From Peribacillus butanolivorans (GTDB lineage: Bacteria > Bacillota > Bacilli > Bacillales > DSM-1321), in the NCBI RefSeq assembly GCF_001273755.1, contig NZ_LGYA01000005.1, forward strand, positions 579,702 to 643,701: a stretch of DNA of 64,000 nt, written 5' to 3'. Positions within the stretch are counted from its first letter, which is position 1; the number at the start of each line of letters is the position of its first letter. The position numbers were made by a program, and so were the translations under genes. This document shows, in pieces, positions 32,247 to 41,023 of the stretch. The notes under the pieces were generated by a model, which worked only from the letters and a program-made list of their open reading frames with translations, did not search any database and was not told the origin of the DNA.

Positions 32247-33071
32247 ATGACTCCATTTTGGGGAGAAGTAGTAGGCACAATGATTTTAATTTTATTTGGT
32301 GCAGGTATTGGGGCAGGATCTTCCTTAAAGGGATCTTATGCCAAAGATGCAGGCTGGATTGTCATCACGATTGCATGGGGACTAGCTGTTACAATGGGTG
32401 TCTTTGCAGTGGGTTCCATAAGCGGAGCACATTTAAACCCGGCTGTTACAGTAGCATTAGCTATCAATGGAGATTTTCCTTGGGCTGATGTGCCAGGGTA
32501 CATTGTGGCGCAAATGATAGGGGCAATTATAGGTGCGACTCTTGTATTCCTGCATTATTTGCCTCACTGGAAAGCTACGGAGGATCCAGGTACAAAGCTT
32601 GGTGTGTTTGCAACCTCACCAGCTATCCCACATACTTTTTCAAATCTATTAAGTGAAATGATTGGTACATTCATCCTTGTTCTTGGCTTATTATTTATTG
32701 GAGCAGGCAAGTTTACAGAAGGTCTGAACCCATTTGCTGTCGGTTTATTGATTGTTGTTATCGGGATGTCGCTCGGAGGAACAACAGGCTACGCCATAAA
32801 CCCTGCACGTGATCTTGGACCTCGTATTGCTCACTTCCTGCTGCCAATACCGGGTAAGGGAAATTCGAATTGGGGCTATGCTTGGATTCCGGTTGTTGGC
32901 CCGATTGTCGGTGGAGCACTTGGAGCTGTCTTCTATAAAGCGGTCTTTTTAGGTGAATTGACGACAGTCTTTTGGACTGTTTTAGGAGCAAGCCTAATAA
33001 TATTGGTATTAGCATATACTTTTGGAAAAAAGCAGTCGCGTGAGTTAGAAACTAGCAACATTGCTAGTTAA
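32247..33071 (+). CDS. glpF: Glycerol uptake facilitator (aquaglyceroporin)
   Basis: The 274-residue MIP-family channel has both NPA boxes: SGAHLNPAVTVAL and GYAINPARDLGPRIAH, the aspartate after the second NPAR marking a glycerol facilitator. Six membrane segments and two half-helices are visible. AAGAGGAGGAG is the ribosome binding site. glpK starts 23 bp later. It lets glycerol diffuse in for GlpK to trap. Confidence 0.96.
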   Translation: MTPFWGEVVGTMILILFGAGIGAGSSLKGSYAKDAGWIVITIAWGLAVTMGVFAVGSISGAHLNPAVTVALAINGDFPWADVPGYIVAQMIGAIIGATLVFLHYLPHWKATEDPGTKLGVFATSPAIPHTFSNLLSEMIGTFILVLGLLFIGAGKFTEGLNPFAVGLLIVVIGMSLGGTTGYAINPARDLGPRIAHFLLPIPGKGNSNWGYAWIPVVGPIVGGALGAVFYKAVFLGELTTVFWTVLGASLIILVLAYTFGKKQSRELETSNIAS

Positions 33072-33094
33072 ATTAAAAAGGGGGGAAACACATT

Positions 33095-34585
33095 ATGGAA
33101 AAATATATCTTATCATTGGATCAAGGAACAACTAGTTCACGGGCGATTTTGTTTAACGAAAAGGGCGAGATCGTCCACTCGGCCCAAAAGGAATTCACAC
33201 AGCATTTCCCTAAGCCAGGCTGGGTAGAGCATAACGCCAATGAGATTTGGGGATCAATTTTAGCAGTGATTGCTGGTGTACTATCGGAATCTAGTGTAAA
33301 GCCTGAGCAAATTGCTGGTATTGGAATCACTAATCAGCGTGAAACGACAGTCGTTTGGGATAAAGAAACAGGAACCCCTGTGTATAATGCGATAGTATGG
33401 CAGTCCAGACAAACTAGCGAAATTTGTGATGAATTGAAAGGAAGAGGTCTTAATGATCTGTTCCGAGAAAAAACAGGATTGTTAATAGACGCCTATTTTT
33501 CCGGTACAAAAGTGAAGTGGATCCTCGATAATGTGGAAGGAGCTCGACAAAAAGCAGATGAAGGCAAGTTGTTATTCGGAACCATTGATACCTGGCTGAT
33601 TTGGAAGCTATCAGGAGGCAAGGCCCATGTAACAGACTATTCTAATGCTTCGCGGACATTAATGTATAATATTCATGATCTGAAATGGGATGAGGAGCTT
33701 CTAGAGATATTGACTGTTCCAAAATCGATGCTACCAGAGGTTAGACCTTCTTCCGAAGTGTATGCCCATACGATCGAATATCACTTCTTCGGCCAGTCGA
33801 TTCCAATTGCAGGAGCAGCGGGTGACCAACAGGCGGCATTATTTGGCCAAGCTTGTTTTAATGAAGGAATGGCTAAAAATACGTATGGAACAGGTTGTTT
33901 CATGCTTATGAATACGGGTGAAAAGGCTGTCAGTTCCGAGCACGGGTTATTGACAACTCTTGCTTGGGGATTGAATGGCAAGGTTGAATATGCACTAGAA
34001 GGCAGCATATTTGTAGCAGGATCAGCGATTCAATGGCTGCGTGATGGCTTACGGATGCTAAAAAATGCCGAGGACAGTGAAGCCTATGCAAAACGTGTAG
34101 AAAGTACTGATGGAGTTTATGTTGTTCCTGCGTTTGTAGGGCTTGGGACTCCATATTGGGACAGCGATGTCCGAGGTGCAGTTTTTGGCTTAACTCGTGG
34201 AACATCTAAAGAGCATTTTGTCCGTGCTACCCTTGAATCGCTTGCATATCAAACGAAGGATGTACTCGATGCCATGGAGGCGGATTCAGGTATTGAGCTG
34301 AAGACATTGAGAGTGGACGGCGGTGCAGTTAAGAACGACTTCTTAATGCAATTCCAAAGCGATCTACTACGTGTCCCTGTTGAAAGGCCGACTATAAACG
34401 AAACGACAGCACTCGGTGCAGCGTATTTGGCTGGACTAGCTGTTGGCTATTGGAAGGACCAAGAGGAAATCGCTCAGCAGTGGGCAATAGACAAAACCTT
34501 TAATCCATCCATGGATGAGCAGGAAAGTGAAAAATTATATGACGGATGGAAAAAAGCTGTTCAAGCAGCAATGGCTTTTAAATAA
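33095..34585 (+). CDS. glpK: Glycerol kinase
   Basis: The 496-residue FGGY kinase has the N-terminal LSLDQGTTSSRAILF phosphate loop, TNQRETTVVWD, and the adenosine site GTGCFMLMNTGEKAVSS. His230 in EYHFFGQSIPIAGAAGDQQA aligns with the residue phosphorylated by HPr in Gram-positive GlpK, so PTS activation is expected. AAAAGGGGGGAAACAC is the ribosome binding site. The product glycerol-3-phosphate is the inducer sensed by GlpP. Confidence 0.97.
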   Translation: MEKYILSLDQGTTSSRAILFNEKGEIVHSAQKEFTQHFPKPGWVEHNANEIWGSILAVIAGVLSESSVKPEQIAGIGITNQRETTVVWDKETGTPVYNAIVWQSRQTSEICDELKGRGLNDLFREKTGLLIDAYFSGTKVKWILDNVEGARQKADEGKLLFGTIDTWLIWKLSGGKAHVTDYSNASRTLMYNIHDLKWDEELLEILTVPKSMLPEVRPSSEVYAHTIEYHFFGQSIPIAGAAGDQQAALFGQACFNEGMAKNTYGTGCFMLMNTGEKAVSSEHGLLTTLAWGLNGKVEYALEGSIFVAGSAIQWLRDGLRMLKNAEDSEAYAKRVESTDGVYVVPAFVGLGTPYWDSDVRGAVFGLTRGTSKEHFVRATLESLAYQTKDVLDAMEADSGIELKTLRVDGGAVKNDFLMQFQSDLLRVPVERPTINETTALGAAYLAGLAVGYWKDQEEIAQQWAIDKTFNPSMDEQESEKLYDGWKKAVQAAMAFK

Positions 34586-34619
34586 AGGTTCTGATAAACA
34601 CTAAATTTAACAAATAAAG

Positions 34620-34645
34620 AAGGCCACTTATATAGTGGTCTTTTT
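34620..34645 (+). terminator. Terminator of glpFK
   Basis: AAGGCCACT pairs with AGTGGTCTT, then T3-G-T. Confidence 0.8.
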
Positions 34646-34698
34646 GTTGTTAAATTTACAATAAAGTCATTTGAAACTTAATAAAATGCTTTAAATAT

Positions 34699-34733
34699 GT
34701 TGTTCAATTATCGGGCAGATTACCATAATAAAG
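34699..34733 (+). repeat. Dispersed repeat, copy 5 (partial)
   Basis: TTGTTCAATTATCGGGCAGA and a following TTACCATAATAAAG resemble the terminal module of other copies. Confidence 0.45.
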
Positions 34734-34769
34734 TCTTTAAATAAGAGAAATAATTTACAAACTAGCCTT

Positions 34770-35708
34770 CTATAAATTATCTAGTAAATCTATATAATAC
34801 TTTCTTAAAAGTTCTCTTAATATATTAGGTTCTACTATTTTTATGGACTTACCAAAGCTAGCAATATAGTTAACTATAAACTCAAGCTCATTTGGCTCAT
34901 ACGAACCAACAATATAGGTACTTTCACTCTCGTTGATTAACTTCATAGATGGGAAATGTTGCTGTTGAAAATGCTCAACCCCTTCTTGATTTATTAGACA
35001 TTTGAATTGAATTGCCTTTTCAGATGGTTTCCAGAGTGAATGTGCATTGTGAACATTAATCTCCTTTAAGTCAATTAATGGTTCGATGTTCGTTATTTCC
35101 ACTGTTGTAATACGATCACACCGGAATACTCGATAAGCTTTTTTCGTTACATCATAAGCCTGACAATACCAATAGCCTTTCATTGCATAAATAGCGATTG
35201 GCTGAATGCTACGAGTGCTTTCTTGATGCATTGATTGATAACTGATTTTTAATACTTCATTTTTAATGGCAGCAAGTAATAAAGTTTCTAAATGTGCGCT
35301 TTCTTTGATTTGCTCCGTGTGTCGAAAGGTTACCCGGTCTTGAATTCTCTCTATATGCTGACGTTGTTTTTCTGCTAACGCGTTTATAAATTTCTCATGA
35401 ATAGAATGAAGCGATACTTGAAAAGGTAGATTTGAAAAGCTGCGTAGTGCCTGCATTGCAAAATAAAGTGCATAAATTTCTTGACTGTTAAAAGAAATGG
35501 GGGGGAGTGTCATTTGATTAAGTAAATGATAACCTCCATACCGACCATATTCTGCATAAATTGGTGCGCCAATTTCCTCTAGTGAAGAAATGTCTCGTAA
35601 TGCAGTTCTTTTAGAAATATGAAATTCTTGCATTAAATCTTGGAGCGTAAACTGTTGTTTTTGATTGATAAAACGCAGCATTTGATTTAAGCGTTCTGAT
35701 TTTTTCAT
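34770..35708 (-). CDS. WYL-domain transcriptional regulator (YafY/DeoR type)
   Basis: The 312-residue protein has an HTH-11 domain, ERLNQMLRFINQKQQFTLQD followed by HISKRTALRDISSLEEIGAP, then a GGYHLL wing. A WYL domain covers about 135-310, with ISYQSMHQESTRSIQPIAIY and KGYWYCQAYD. WYL domains bind ligands or nucleic acids. The start is 88 bp from the divergent PhnB-like gene, which is the obvious target. YafY-PhnB pairings of this kind are common in Firmicutes; the signal is unknown. Confidence 0.9.
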   Translation of the reverse strand: MKKSERLNQMLRFINQKQQFTLQDLMQEFHISKRTALRDISSLEEIGAPIYAEYGRYGGYHLLNQMTLPPISFNSQEIYALYFAMQALRSFSNLPFQVSLHSIHEKFINALAEKQRQHIERIQDRVTFRHTEQIKESAHLETLLLAAIKNEVLKISYQSMHQESTRSIQPIAIYAMKGYWYCQAYDVTKKAYRVFRCDRITTVEITNIEPLIDLKEINVHNAHSLWKPSEKAIQFKCLINQEGVEHFQQQHFPSMKLINESESTYIVGSYEPNELEFIVNYIASFGKSIKIVEPNILRELLRKYYIDLLDNL

Positions 35709-35795
35709 AAAATGACCTCTTAATGGTGCCGTTTTTTGTCACCTTTATTTTATATACTTGTAAGTGTAATAAATAATTGTTGAGGAGGCAATAAA

Positions 35796-36239
35796 ATGAA
35801 TTTTGAAGTAATTCCCTTTCTATCGATGAATGGTAAAGGTGCAGCTGCAATTGAGTTTTATGAGGAATATTTAGGGGCGACCGTTCTTTTTAAGAAAAAT
35901 TATAAAGAGATGAAGGAAATGAATCCTAATTTTATTTATGGAGAAGGTCAAGATGAGTATATTACACATTCTGTTTTGCAAATCGGTGCGAATAAGCTTA
36001 TGCTTGCGGAGAAAGAAATGGACAATACACAACCTTGGCAATTAGGTAATAGTTCATCTTTATGTATTCAGTCTCAAGATAAGATTGTAATTAAAGATCT
36101 CTATGACTCGCTTATTCAACATGAAAAGGTGGCCATTTTAGTACCATATGAACCCAATGCTTTTAGTCCAGGATATGCCATTGTGCGAGATCCGTTTGGA
36201 GTAATTATCCAACTTTGTGTAACCGTGCATGATTTTTAA
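35796..36239 (+). CDS. PhnB-like VOC protein
   Basis: The 147-residue protein begins MNFEVIPFLSMNGKGAAAIE and has FYEEYLGATVLFKKNYKEMK, followed by HSVLQIGANKLMLAEKE and YAIVRDPFGVIIQLCV. This is the PhnB/YjdN (3-demethylubiquinone methyltransferase-like) branch of the VOC superfamily. The usual first metal ligand is not obvious (PFLSMNG), so it may bind ligand without metal catalysis. TTGAGGAGGCAATAAA is the ribosome binding site. It is probably regulated by the divergent WYL protein. Confidence 0.88.
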   Translation: MNFEVIPFLSMNGKGAAAIEFYEEYLGATVLFKKNYKEMKEMNPNFIYGEGQDEYITHSVLQIGANKLMLAEKEMDNTQPWQLGNSSSLCIQSQDKIVIKDLYDSLIQHEKVAILVPYEPNAFSPGYAIVRDPFGVIIQLCVTVHDF

Positions 36240-36256
36240 TTTAGGTGATTTATTAC

Positions 36257-36358
36257 ATGTACAGCTATATGACGTTTGTATTAAATTTCAGTAATTTAGA
36301 AGATTATTTAACAGTTTGGGGCGTTAGTGAAAGAATGATTAAACAACTTTATAGTTAA
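36257..36358 (+). CDS. Very short ORF, 33 aa, doubtful
   Basis: MYSYMTFVLNFSNLEDYLTV runs to MIKQLYS, 17 bp after the PhnB-like stop and before the operon terminator. TTAGGTGATT lies upstream. It is short and of uncertain reality. Confidence 0.25.
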   Translation: MYSYMTFVLNFSNLEDYLTVWGVSERMIKQLYS

Positions 36359-36405
36359 GGTTTTTACTCTGTAGTACCACTTTCCAACTAAATTACAGAA
36401 CTTAA

Positions 36406-36441
36406 GAAAACCGATTCTACATCAGTAGTATCGGTTTTCTT
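36406..36441 (+). terminator. Terminator of the PhnB-like gene
   Basis: AAAACCGAT pairs with ATCGGTTTT around a small TACATCAGTAGTA inner stem. Confidence 0.85.
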
Positions 36442-36483
36442 GATTGATGGCTATAAAATTAAATGACTTTATTATAAGTATTC

Positions 36484-36512
36484 ATCTTCTTCAACTAACG
36501 CCCGCCCCTTAA
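36484..36512. repeat. Dispersed repeat, copy 6 (partial)
   Basis: TCTTCTTCAACTAACGCCCG followed by CCCCTTAA, the head of the repeat. Confidence 0.5.
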
Positions 36513-36540
36513 ATTCTATTTTTATTAACTAAAATCACGT

Positions 36541-36756
36541 TTAAATTCGCTCTTCTTTTGTTCCTAATAAAACTGATAATCCAATAAAAATAAACGGGTA
36601 TGATAAAAGAATTAATTCGAGAAAACCTAAACCAAACAATGTCGAGGTATGCTCATCTGCATTAAATCTAGTTTCAAATACCCTTAATAAAGGGTTTTTA
36701 CCACTCCTACTTGTACATAATATTTTATGAAAATATAGCCTGTGATTTACTGAATT
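36541..36756 (-). pseudogene. 5'-truncated membrane protein remnant
   Basis: A minus-strand frame without a usable start reads TRFNADEHTSTLFGLGFLEL, then ILLSYPFIFIGLSVLLGTKE and ends ERI. The coherent membrane helix and charged tail look like the C-terminus of a former membrane protein. A stop closes the frame just upstream of 36756. Confidence 0.35.
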
Positions 36757-36803
36757 TCACATGTATAGTTAGCTGTAATATATTTTATTAGGGAGTGTTT
36801 TAC

Positions 36804-37049
36804 TTGTTTATAAAACTTACAAAAGACCAACAGCAATTAATGATTTCTGACATTCAATACTTTTTTTCACAAGAAAGAGATGAAGAAATAACCGAATTTG
36901 CTGCAGAAAGAGTATTAGATTTCGTTAAGGAGTCACTTGCTCCTCATTTCTATAACGCTGCTGTCTTAGATGTTAAACATGTAGTGGAACAGCAATTTTC
37001 TTCACTTGAAGATGAAATATTAACTCTAGAACGCCCGATAAAAAGATAA
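36804..37049 (+). CDS. DUF2164 family protein
   Basis: The 81-residue protein starts at a TTG placed 7 nt after AGGGAGTG (a GTG 9 bp earlier lies inside that site). It reads IKLTKDQQQLMISDIQYFFS, RDEEITEFAAERVLDFVKES and PHFYNAAVLDVKHVVEQQF, the DUF2164 pattern. The family is small, acidic and widespread in Firmicutes with no known function. A terminator follows 10 bp after the stop. Confidence 0.85.
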   Translation: MFIKLTKDQQQLMISDIQYFFSQERDEEITEFAAERVLDFVKESLAPHFYNAAVLDVKHVVEQQFSSLEDEILTLERPIKR

Positions 37050-37059
37050 ATAATTTTTC

Positions 37060-37093
37060 AAGAGTGAATTTGATAATAATTCACTCTTATTGT
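37060..37093 (+). terminator. Terminator of the DUF2164 gene
   Basis: AAGAGTGAATT pairs with AATTCACTCTT, then ATTGTTG. Confidence 0.8.
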
Positions 37094-37148
37094 TGCACAT
37101 AATATGTCTTATACGGCATAAGATAGGAATCATCTTTCCTTGTTTTTA

Positions 37149-37183
37149 CTTCAGCTAATCTGCCCCTTTAGTTGAACTGTTAA
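37149..37183 (-). repeat. Dispersed repeat, copy 7 (inverted, partial)
   Basis: The complement reads GTTCAACTAAAGGGGCAGAT followed by TAGCTGAAGT, the terminal module in reverse orientation. Confidence 0.55.
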
Positions 37184-37255
37184 ATAAAAACAAAGCGAAG
37201 TCTTTCTAATATGAGTTAGAGTATGATATACTAAAATCAAGTTAATAAATCGGCC

Positions 37256-37324
37256 GGAGAACAGGAGAGACCATGAATGCGTTATCGAGAATTCGATAAT
37301 GTGCATTTATGGTCTCTTTTTTTG
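37256..37324 (+). terminator. GlpP-controlled leader terminator of glpD
   Basis: AGAGACCATGAATGC pairs with GTGCATTTATGGTCTCT around a nested TTATCGA-gaat-TCGATAA stem, then a T-run. GGAGAACAGGAGA at 37256-37268 overlaps the 5' arm, as in the glpF leader. TATGATATACT at about 37222 is the likely -10. Confidence 0.88.
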
Positions 37325-37454
37325 TTTTTATTGGCAGATTAGGGTAATTAATATCTATATGAATGGAAAACTATGAGAACAAATTAACTTATTTAAATAC
37401 AAGAACCAACAACTACTCGACAAAAGCAGGTATCACTCAAAGGAGGAGTTAGGC

Positions 37455-39107
37455 ATGAGGTTTTCAAATATATATCGAGAAGAAACAATTGAGCTTCTGA
37501 AAAAAGAAAAATTTGATGTGTTAGTCATTGGCGGAGGAATTACAGGTGCAGGGATTTCCCTGGATGCAACGACTCGAGGAATGAAAGTGGCATTGGTGGA
37601 AATGCAGGACTTTGCTGCAGGAACATCAAGCCGTTCAACAAAGCTTGTCCATGGTGGTTTGCGGTATCTAAAGCAATTTGAAATAAAAATGGTTGCTGAG
37701 GTTGGAAAAGAGAGAGAGATCGTTTATGAAAATGGGCCACATGTGACTACACCGGAAAGAATGCTGCTCCCAATGCATAAAGGCGGCACATTTGGAAAAT
37801 TCAGTACATCCATCGGACTCCGAGTCTATGATTTTCTAGCAGGCGTCAAAAAAAGTGAACGAAGGAAAATGCTATCGGTTAGTGAAACACTGAAAATGGA
37901 ACCCCTTGTAAAGAAAGAAGGACTTAAAGGCGGAGGCCATTATGTTGAATACCGTACAGATGATGCACGCCTGACGATTGAAGTGATGAAGGCGGCTGTG
38001 GATAAAGGCGCGACACCGATAAATTATACAAAGGTAGAAAAATTGTTGTATGAAAATGGCAAGGTAATAGGCGTCCTGGTCAATGATTTACTATCAGGTA
38101 ATCAGTATGAAATATATGCAGACAAAGTTATCAATGCCGCAGGTCCATGGGTTGATTCGATCCGTGAAAAAGACCAATCGAAAAAAGGGAAAACGCTGAA
38201 GTTATCAAAGGGTGTTCATGTCGTAATCGACCAATCGAAATTTCCTTTGAAGCAGGCGCTTTACTTTGATACGCCCGATGGCCGGATGATCTTTGCTATT
38301 CCGCGAGCCGGTAAGGCATACGTCGGAACTACAGACACCTTTTATGATGGCGATCCTGCAGTCCCTACCGTTACATCAGAAGACCGTACCTATTTATTAA
38401 AGGCGATTGATTATATGTTTCCAGAAGTGAAAGTTTCGAATGAAGATATCGAATCAAGCTGGGCTGGAGTGAGACCGTTAATTCTAGAAGAAGGTAAAGA
38501 CCCTTCTGAAATTTCAAGAAAAGATGAAATTTGGGAGTCCGATTCGGGTCTTATCACGATTGCCGGAGGAAAATTAACGGGATATCGCAAAATGGCAAAA
38601 ACGACAGTTGACCTTGTAGCCGGGAAGCTTTCCCAGCAATCAAATAGATCTTACCCTAATAGCAGTACCAAAAAAATGCCGATTTCTGGAGGGGATGTCG
38701 GAGGATCAAGCAATTTCTCTGATTATATCCAGACACATATTCAAATAGGGGTTGACTCAGGACTCACTGCTAAGGATTCCAAAGAATTATTGGCTATGTA
38801 CGGATCAAACGCGGCTGTTTTGTTCAATATCGCAAAAAGTGAAGGGGACGTGGAAACTCGCACTGGCCTCCCACAGAAGTTGTTCGTACAGCTGCAATAC
38901 GCATTAGATCATGAAATGGCCGCAACTCCGGTTGATTTCTTCTTCCGCAGAACCGGCACCCTATTATTTGATATTGATTTAGTCCAAACACATAAAAGTG
39001 CAGTAATTAAATATATGGCTGAATATTTTGGCTGGACGGAATCAACAAAAACGGAAAGAACAAACCAATTGGAACAAGAAATACATGGTGCTATTAAAGT
39101 ATCTTAA
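37455..39107 (+). CDS. glpD: Aerobic glycerol-3-phosphate dehydrogenase
   Basis: The 550-residue flavoprotein has the FAD-binding VLVIGGGITGAGISLDATTR near residue 23, SSRSTKLVHGGLRYL, VINAAGPWVDSI, the conserved RPLILEEGKDPSEISRKDEI loop, and a GGKLTGYR motif. It oxidises glycerol-3-phosphate to dihydroxyacetone phosphate and passes electrons to quinone. AAAGGAGGAGTTAGGC is the ribosome binding site. About 130 bp of untranslated leader contains the GlpP-type terminator. Confidence 0.97.
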   Translation: MRFSNIYREETIELLKKEKFDVLVIGGGITGAGISLDATTRGMKVALVEMQDFAAGTSSRSTKLVHGGLRYLKQFEIKMVAEVGKEREIVYENGPHVTTPERMLLPMHKGGTFGKFSTSIGLRVYDFLAGVKKSERRKMLSVSETLKMEPLVKKEGLKGGGHYVEYRTDDARLTIEVMKAAVDKGATPINYTKVEKLLYENGKVIGVLVNDLLSGNQYEIYADKVINAAGPWVDSIREKDQSKKGKTLKLSKGVHVVIDQSKFPLKQALYFDTPDGRMIFAIPRAGKAYVGTTDTFYDGDPAVPTVTSEDRTYLLKAIDYMFPEVKVSNEDIESSWAGVRPLILEEGKDPSEISRKDEIWESDSGLITIAGGKLTGYRKMAKTTVDLVAGKLSQQSNRSYPNSSTKKMPISGGDVGGSSNFSDYIQTHIQIGVDSGLTAKDSKELLAMYGSNAAVLFNIAKSEGDVETRTGLPQKLFVQLQYALDHEMAATPVDFFFRRTGTLLFDIDLVQTHKSAVIKYMAEYFGWTESTKTERTNQLEQEIHGAIKVS

Positions 39108-39125
39108 CTTATACCTGAAACGATT

Positions 39126-39152
39126 AAACGCCAGCGGCTTTGCTGGCGTTTA
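39126..39152 (+). terminator. Terminator of glpD
   Basis: AAACGCCAGC pairs perfectly with GCTGGCGTTT. Confidence 0.9.
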
Positions 39153-39193
39153 TCTTATTTTCCATGATTTTATTCGAATTATAGATGTGTGAG

Positions 39194-39226
39194 TAAAAGA
39201 TGAGTGGCAATGCGGCTCATCTTTTA
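39194..39226. terminator. Second hairpin downstream of glpD
   Basis: TAAAAGATGAG and CTCATCTTTTA are perfect inverted repeats. It may be a back-up terminator or an operator before the symporter. Confidence 0.5.
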
Positions 39227-39395
39227 CATATTCAATGATAGAATGCTTGCAAATAGAACAATCACGATAATCCATTTCTACTTTAATAATGTTAGGTTTT
39301 CTTACATATTTAATATTGTTTATATGATTAAGATGAAATATAATTATTTAAGTAATATTATTTGAATTTTCAAATTATATAAAGGGGGAGTTTAT

Positions 39396-40850
39396 TTGTC
39401 GGATTTTATTACTGCTTTAAATGGAGTTTTATGGAGTACACCAGTCATTTATAGTTTATTGGCAGTAGGGCTATTATTTTCAATTTTAACCCGGTTTCTA
39501 CAGGTACGGCATATTAAAGAAATGATCATTTTAATGTTCCAAGGTAAAAGTTCAGAAGCAGGGGTTTCTTCATTCCAGGCTCTATCAATTGCGCTCTCGG
39601 GTCGGGTCGGTACAGGTAATATTGCGGGAGTAGCAACAGCTATCGCTTTTGGTGGTCCAGGTGCAGTTTTTTGGATGTGGGCCATAGCCTTTATTGGAGC
39701 ATCTAGTGCATTTGTAGAATCTACCTTAGCTCAGATTTACAAAGTCAAACAAGACGGTCAATATCGAGGTGGTCCCGCGTATTATATTGAAAAAGGAATA
39801 GGTTGGAAGTGGTTTGCTGTTCTTTTTGCATTCGCTGCACTAATAGCTATGGCAGTTCTTATGCCTGGTGTTCAGTCTAATTCAATTGCTGCAGGAGTAG
39901 AAAACGCATTTGGCATTCAACCGGCAATCACCGGAATAATAGTCGTCCTTCTACTAGGATTTATTATATTCGGTGGAGTAAAACGGATAGCTAATGCTGC
40001 TCAATTAATTGTTCCATTTATGGCTCTTGGTTATATTTTATTATCAGTTGTAATCATTCTTTTCAACGTTACTGAATTACCCAATGTTATCTCATTAATA
40101 TTTAGAAGTGCTTTCGGGATGGATTCTGCATTTGGTGGGCTTATTGGTATGGCGATAGCCTGGGGAGTAAAACGTGGGGTTTATTCAAACGAAGCAGGTC
40201 AAGGTACAGGCCCTCATCCGGCCGCTGCAGCTGAAGTATCACATCCAGCAAAGCAGGGTCTTGTCCAAGCATTTTCTGTTTATATTGACACATTGTTCGT
40301 TTGTTCTGCTACAGCATTTATGATTTTATTCACAGGCATGTATAATACACAAGCAGAAAATGGTTCATATATTGTCAATAATTTAGGAAAAGTAACACCT
40401 GGTCCTGGGTATACACAAGCGGCAATTGATAGTGTTATACCAGGCTTTGGAGCTGGGTTTGTTGCTGTTGCTCTTTTCTTCTTCGCCTTTACAACGATCA
40501 TGGCGTATTATTATATTGCAGAGACAAATATCGCCTATTTAATGCGTAATCGTAATAGTAAATGGGCTATGTTTACATTAAAACTTGTCATACTTGCGGC
40601 TAGTTTTTATGGAACTGTTCGAACAGCAGAGTTGGCTTGGGCGTTAGGTGATGCGGGATTAGGGATTATGGTTTGGCTCAATGTTATTGCCATTTTAATT
40701 CTTGCTAAGCCAGCCTTGATAACTTTAAAAGATTACGAAAAGCAGAAGAAAAAAGGTTTGGATCCCGTTTTCGATCCAAAATCGTTGGGGATTAAAAATG
40801 CTGATTTTTGGGAGCATGAATATGTTAGAGACAAGGAAAATGTGTCTTGA
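39396..40850 (+). CDS. Sodium:alanine symporter family protein (AGCS)
   Basis: The 484-residue membrane protein begins at TTG after AAAGGGGGAG. It has VSSFQALSIALSGRVGTGNI, GGPGAVFWMWAIAFIGASSA, and RGVYSNEAGQGTGPHPAAAA, the AGCS signatures; the last forms part of the sodium and substrate pocket. About eleven helices are predicted. The family imports alanine or glycine with sodium. A terminator separates it from the CdaR-type gene, but the two lie in a run of transport and regulatory genes. Confidence 0.95.
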   Translation: MSDFITALNGVLWSTPVIYSLLAVGLLFSILTRFLQVRHIKEMIILMFQGKSSEAGVSSFQALSIALSGRVGTGNIAGVATAIAFGGPGAVFWMWAIAFIGASSAFVESTLAQIYKVKQDGQYRGGPAYYIEKGIGWKWFAVLFAFAALIAMAVLMPGVQSNSIAAGVENAFGIQPAITGIIVVLLLGFIIFGGVKRIANAAQLIVPFMALGYILLSVVIILFNVTELPNVISLIFRSAFGMDSAFGGLIGMAIAWGVKRGVYSNEAGQGTGPHPAAAAEVSHPAKQGLVQAFSVYIDTLFVCSATAFMILFTGMYNTQAENGSYIVNNLGKVTPGPGYTQAAIDSVIPGFGAGFVAVALFFFAFTTIMAYYYIAETNIAYLMRNRNSKWAMFTLKLVILAASFYGTVRTAELAWALGDAGLGIMVWLNVIAILILAKPALITLKDYEKQKKKGLDPVFDPKSLGIKNADFWEHEYVRDKENVS

Positions 40851-40900
40851 ATATTCCTGGATTTAATTTTATTATGTAAAAAATAAATCATTGTTCATCA

Positions 40901-40938
40901 CAAACCAGTTCAAGTTTAATGAGAGCTGGTTTTTTTAG
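40901..40938 (+). terminator. Terminator of the AGCS gene
   Basis: AAACCAG pairs with CTGGTTT, followed by a T-run. Confidence 0.75.
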
Positions 40939-41023
40939 TTTCTGTTAAATTGGGGAACTTGGTAAAGGGAGTGTAATCTCCAAAAAGAAAAAAAATTCAG
41001 TGGAAAATTAAGGTAGGGATATT

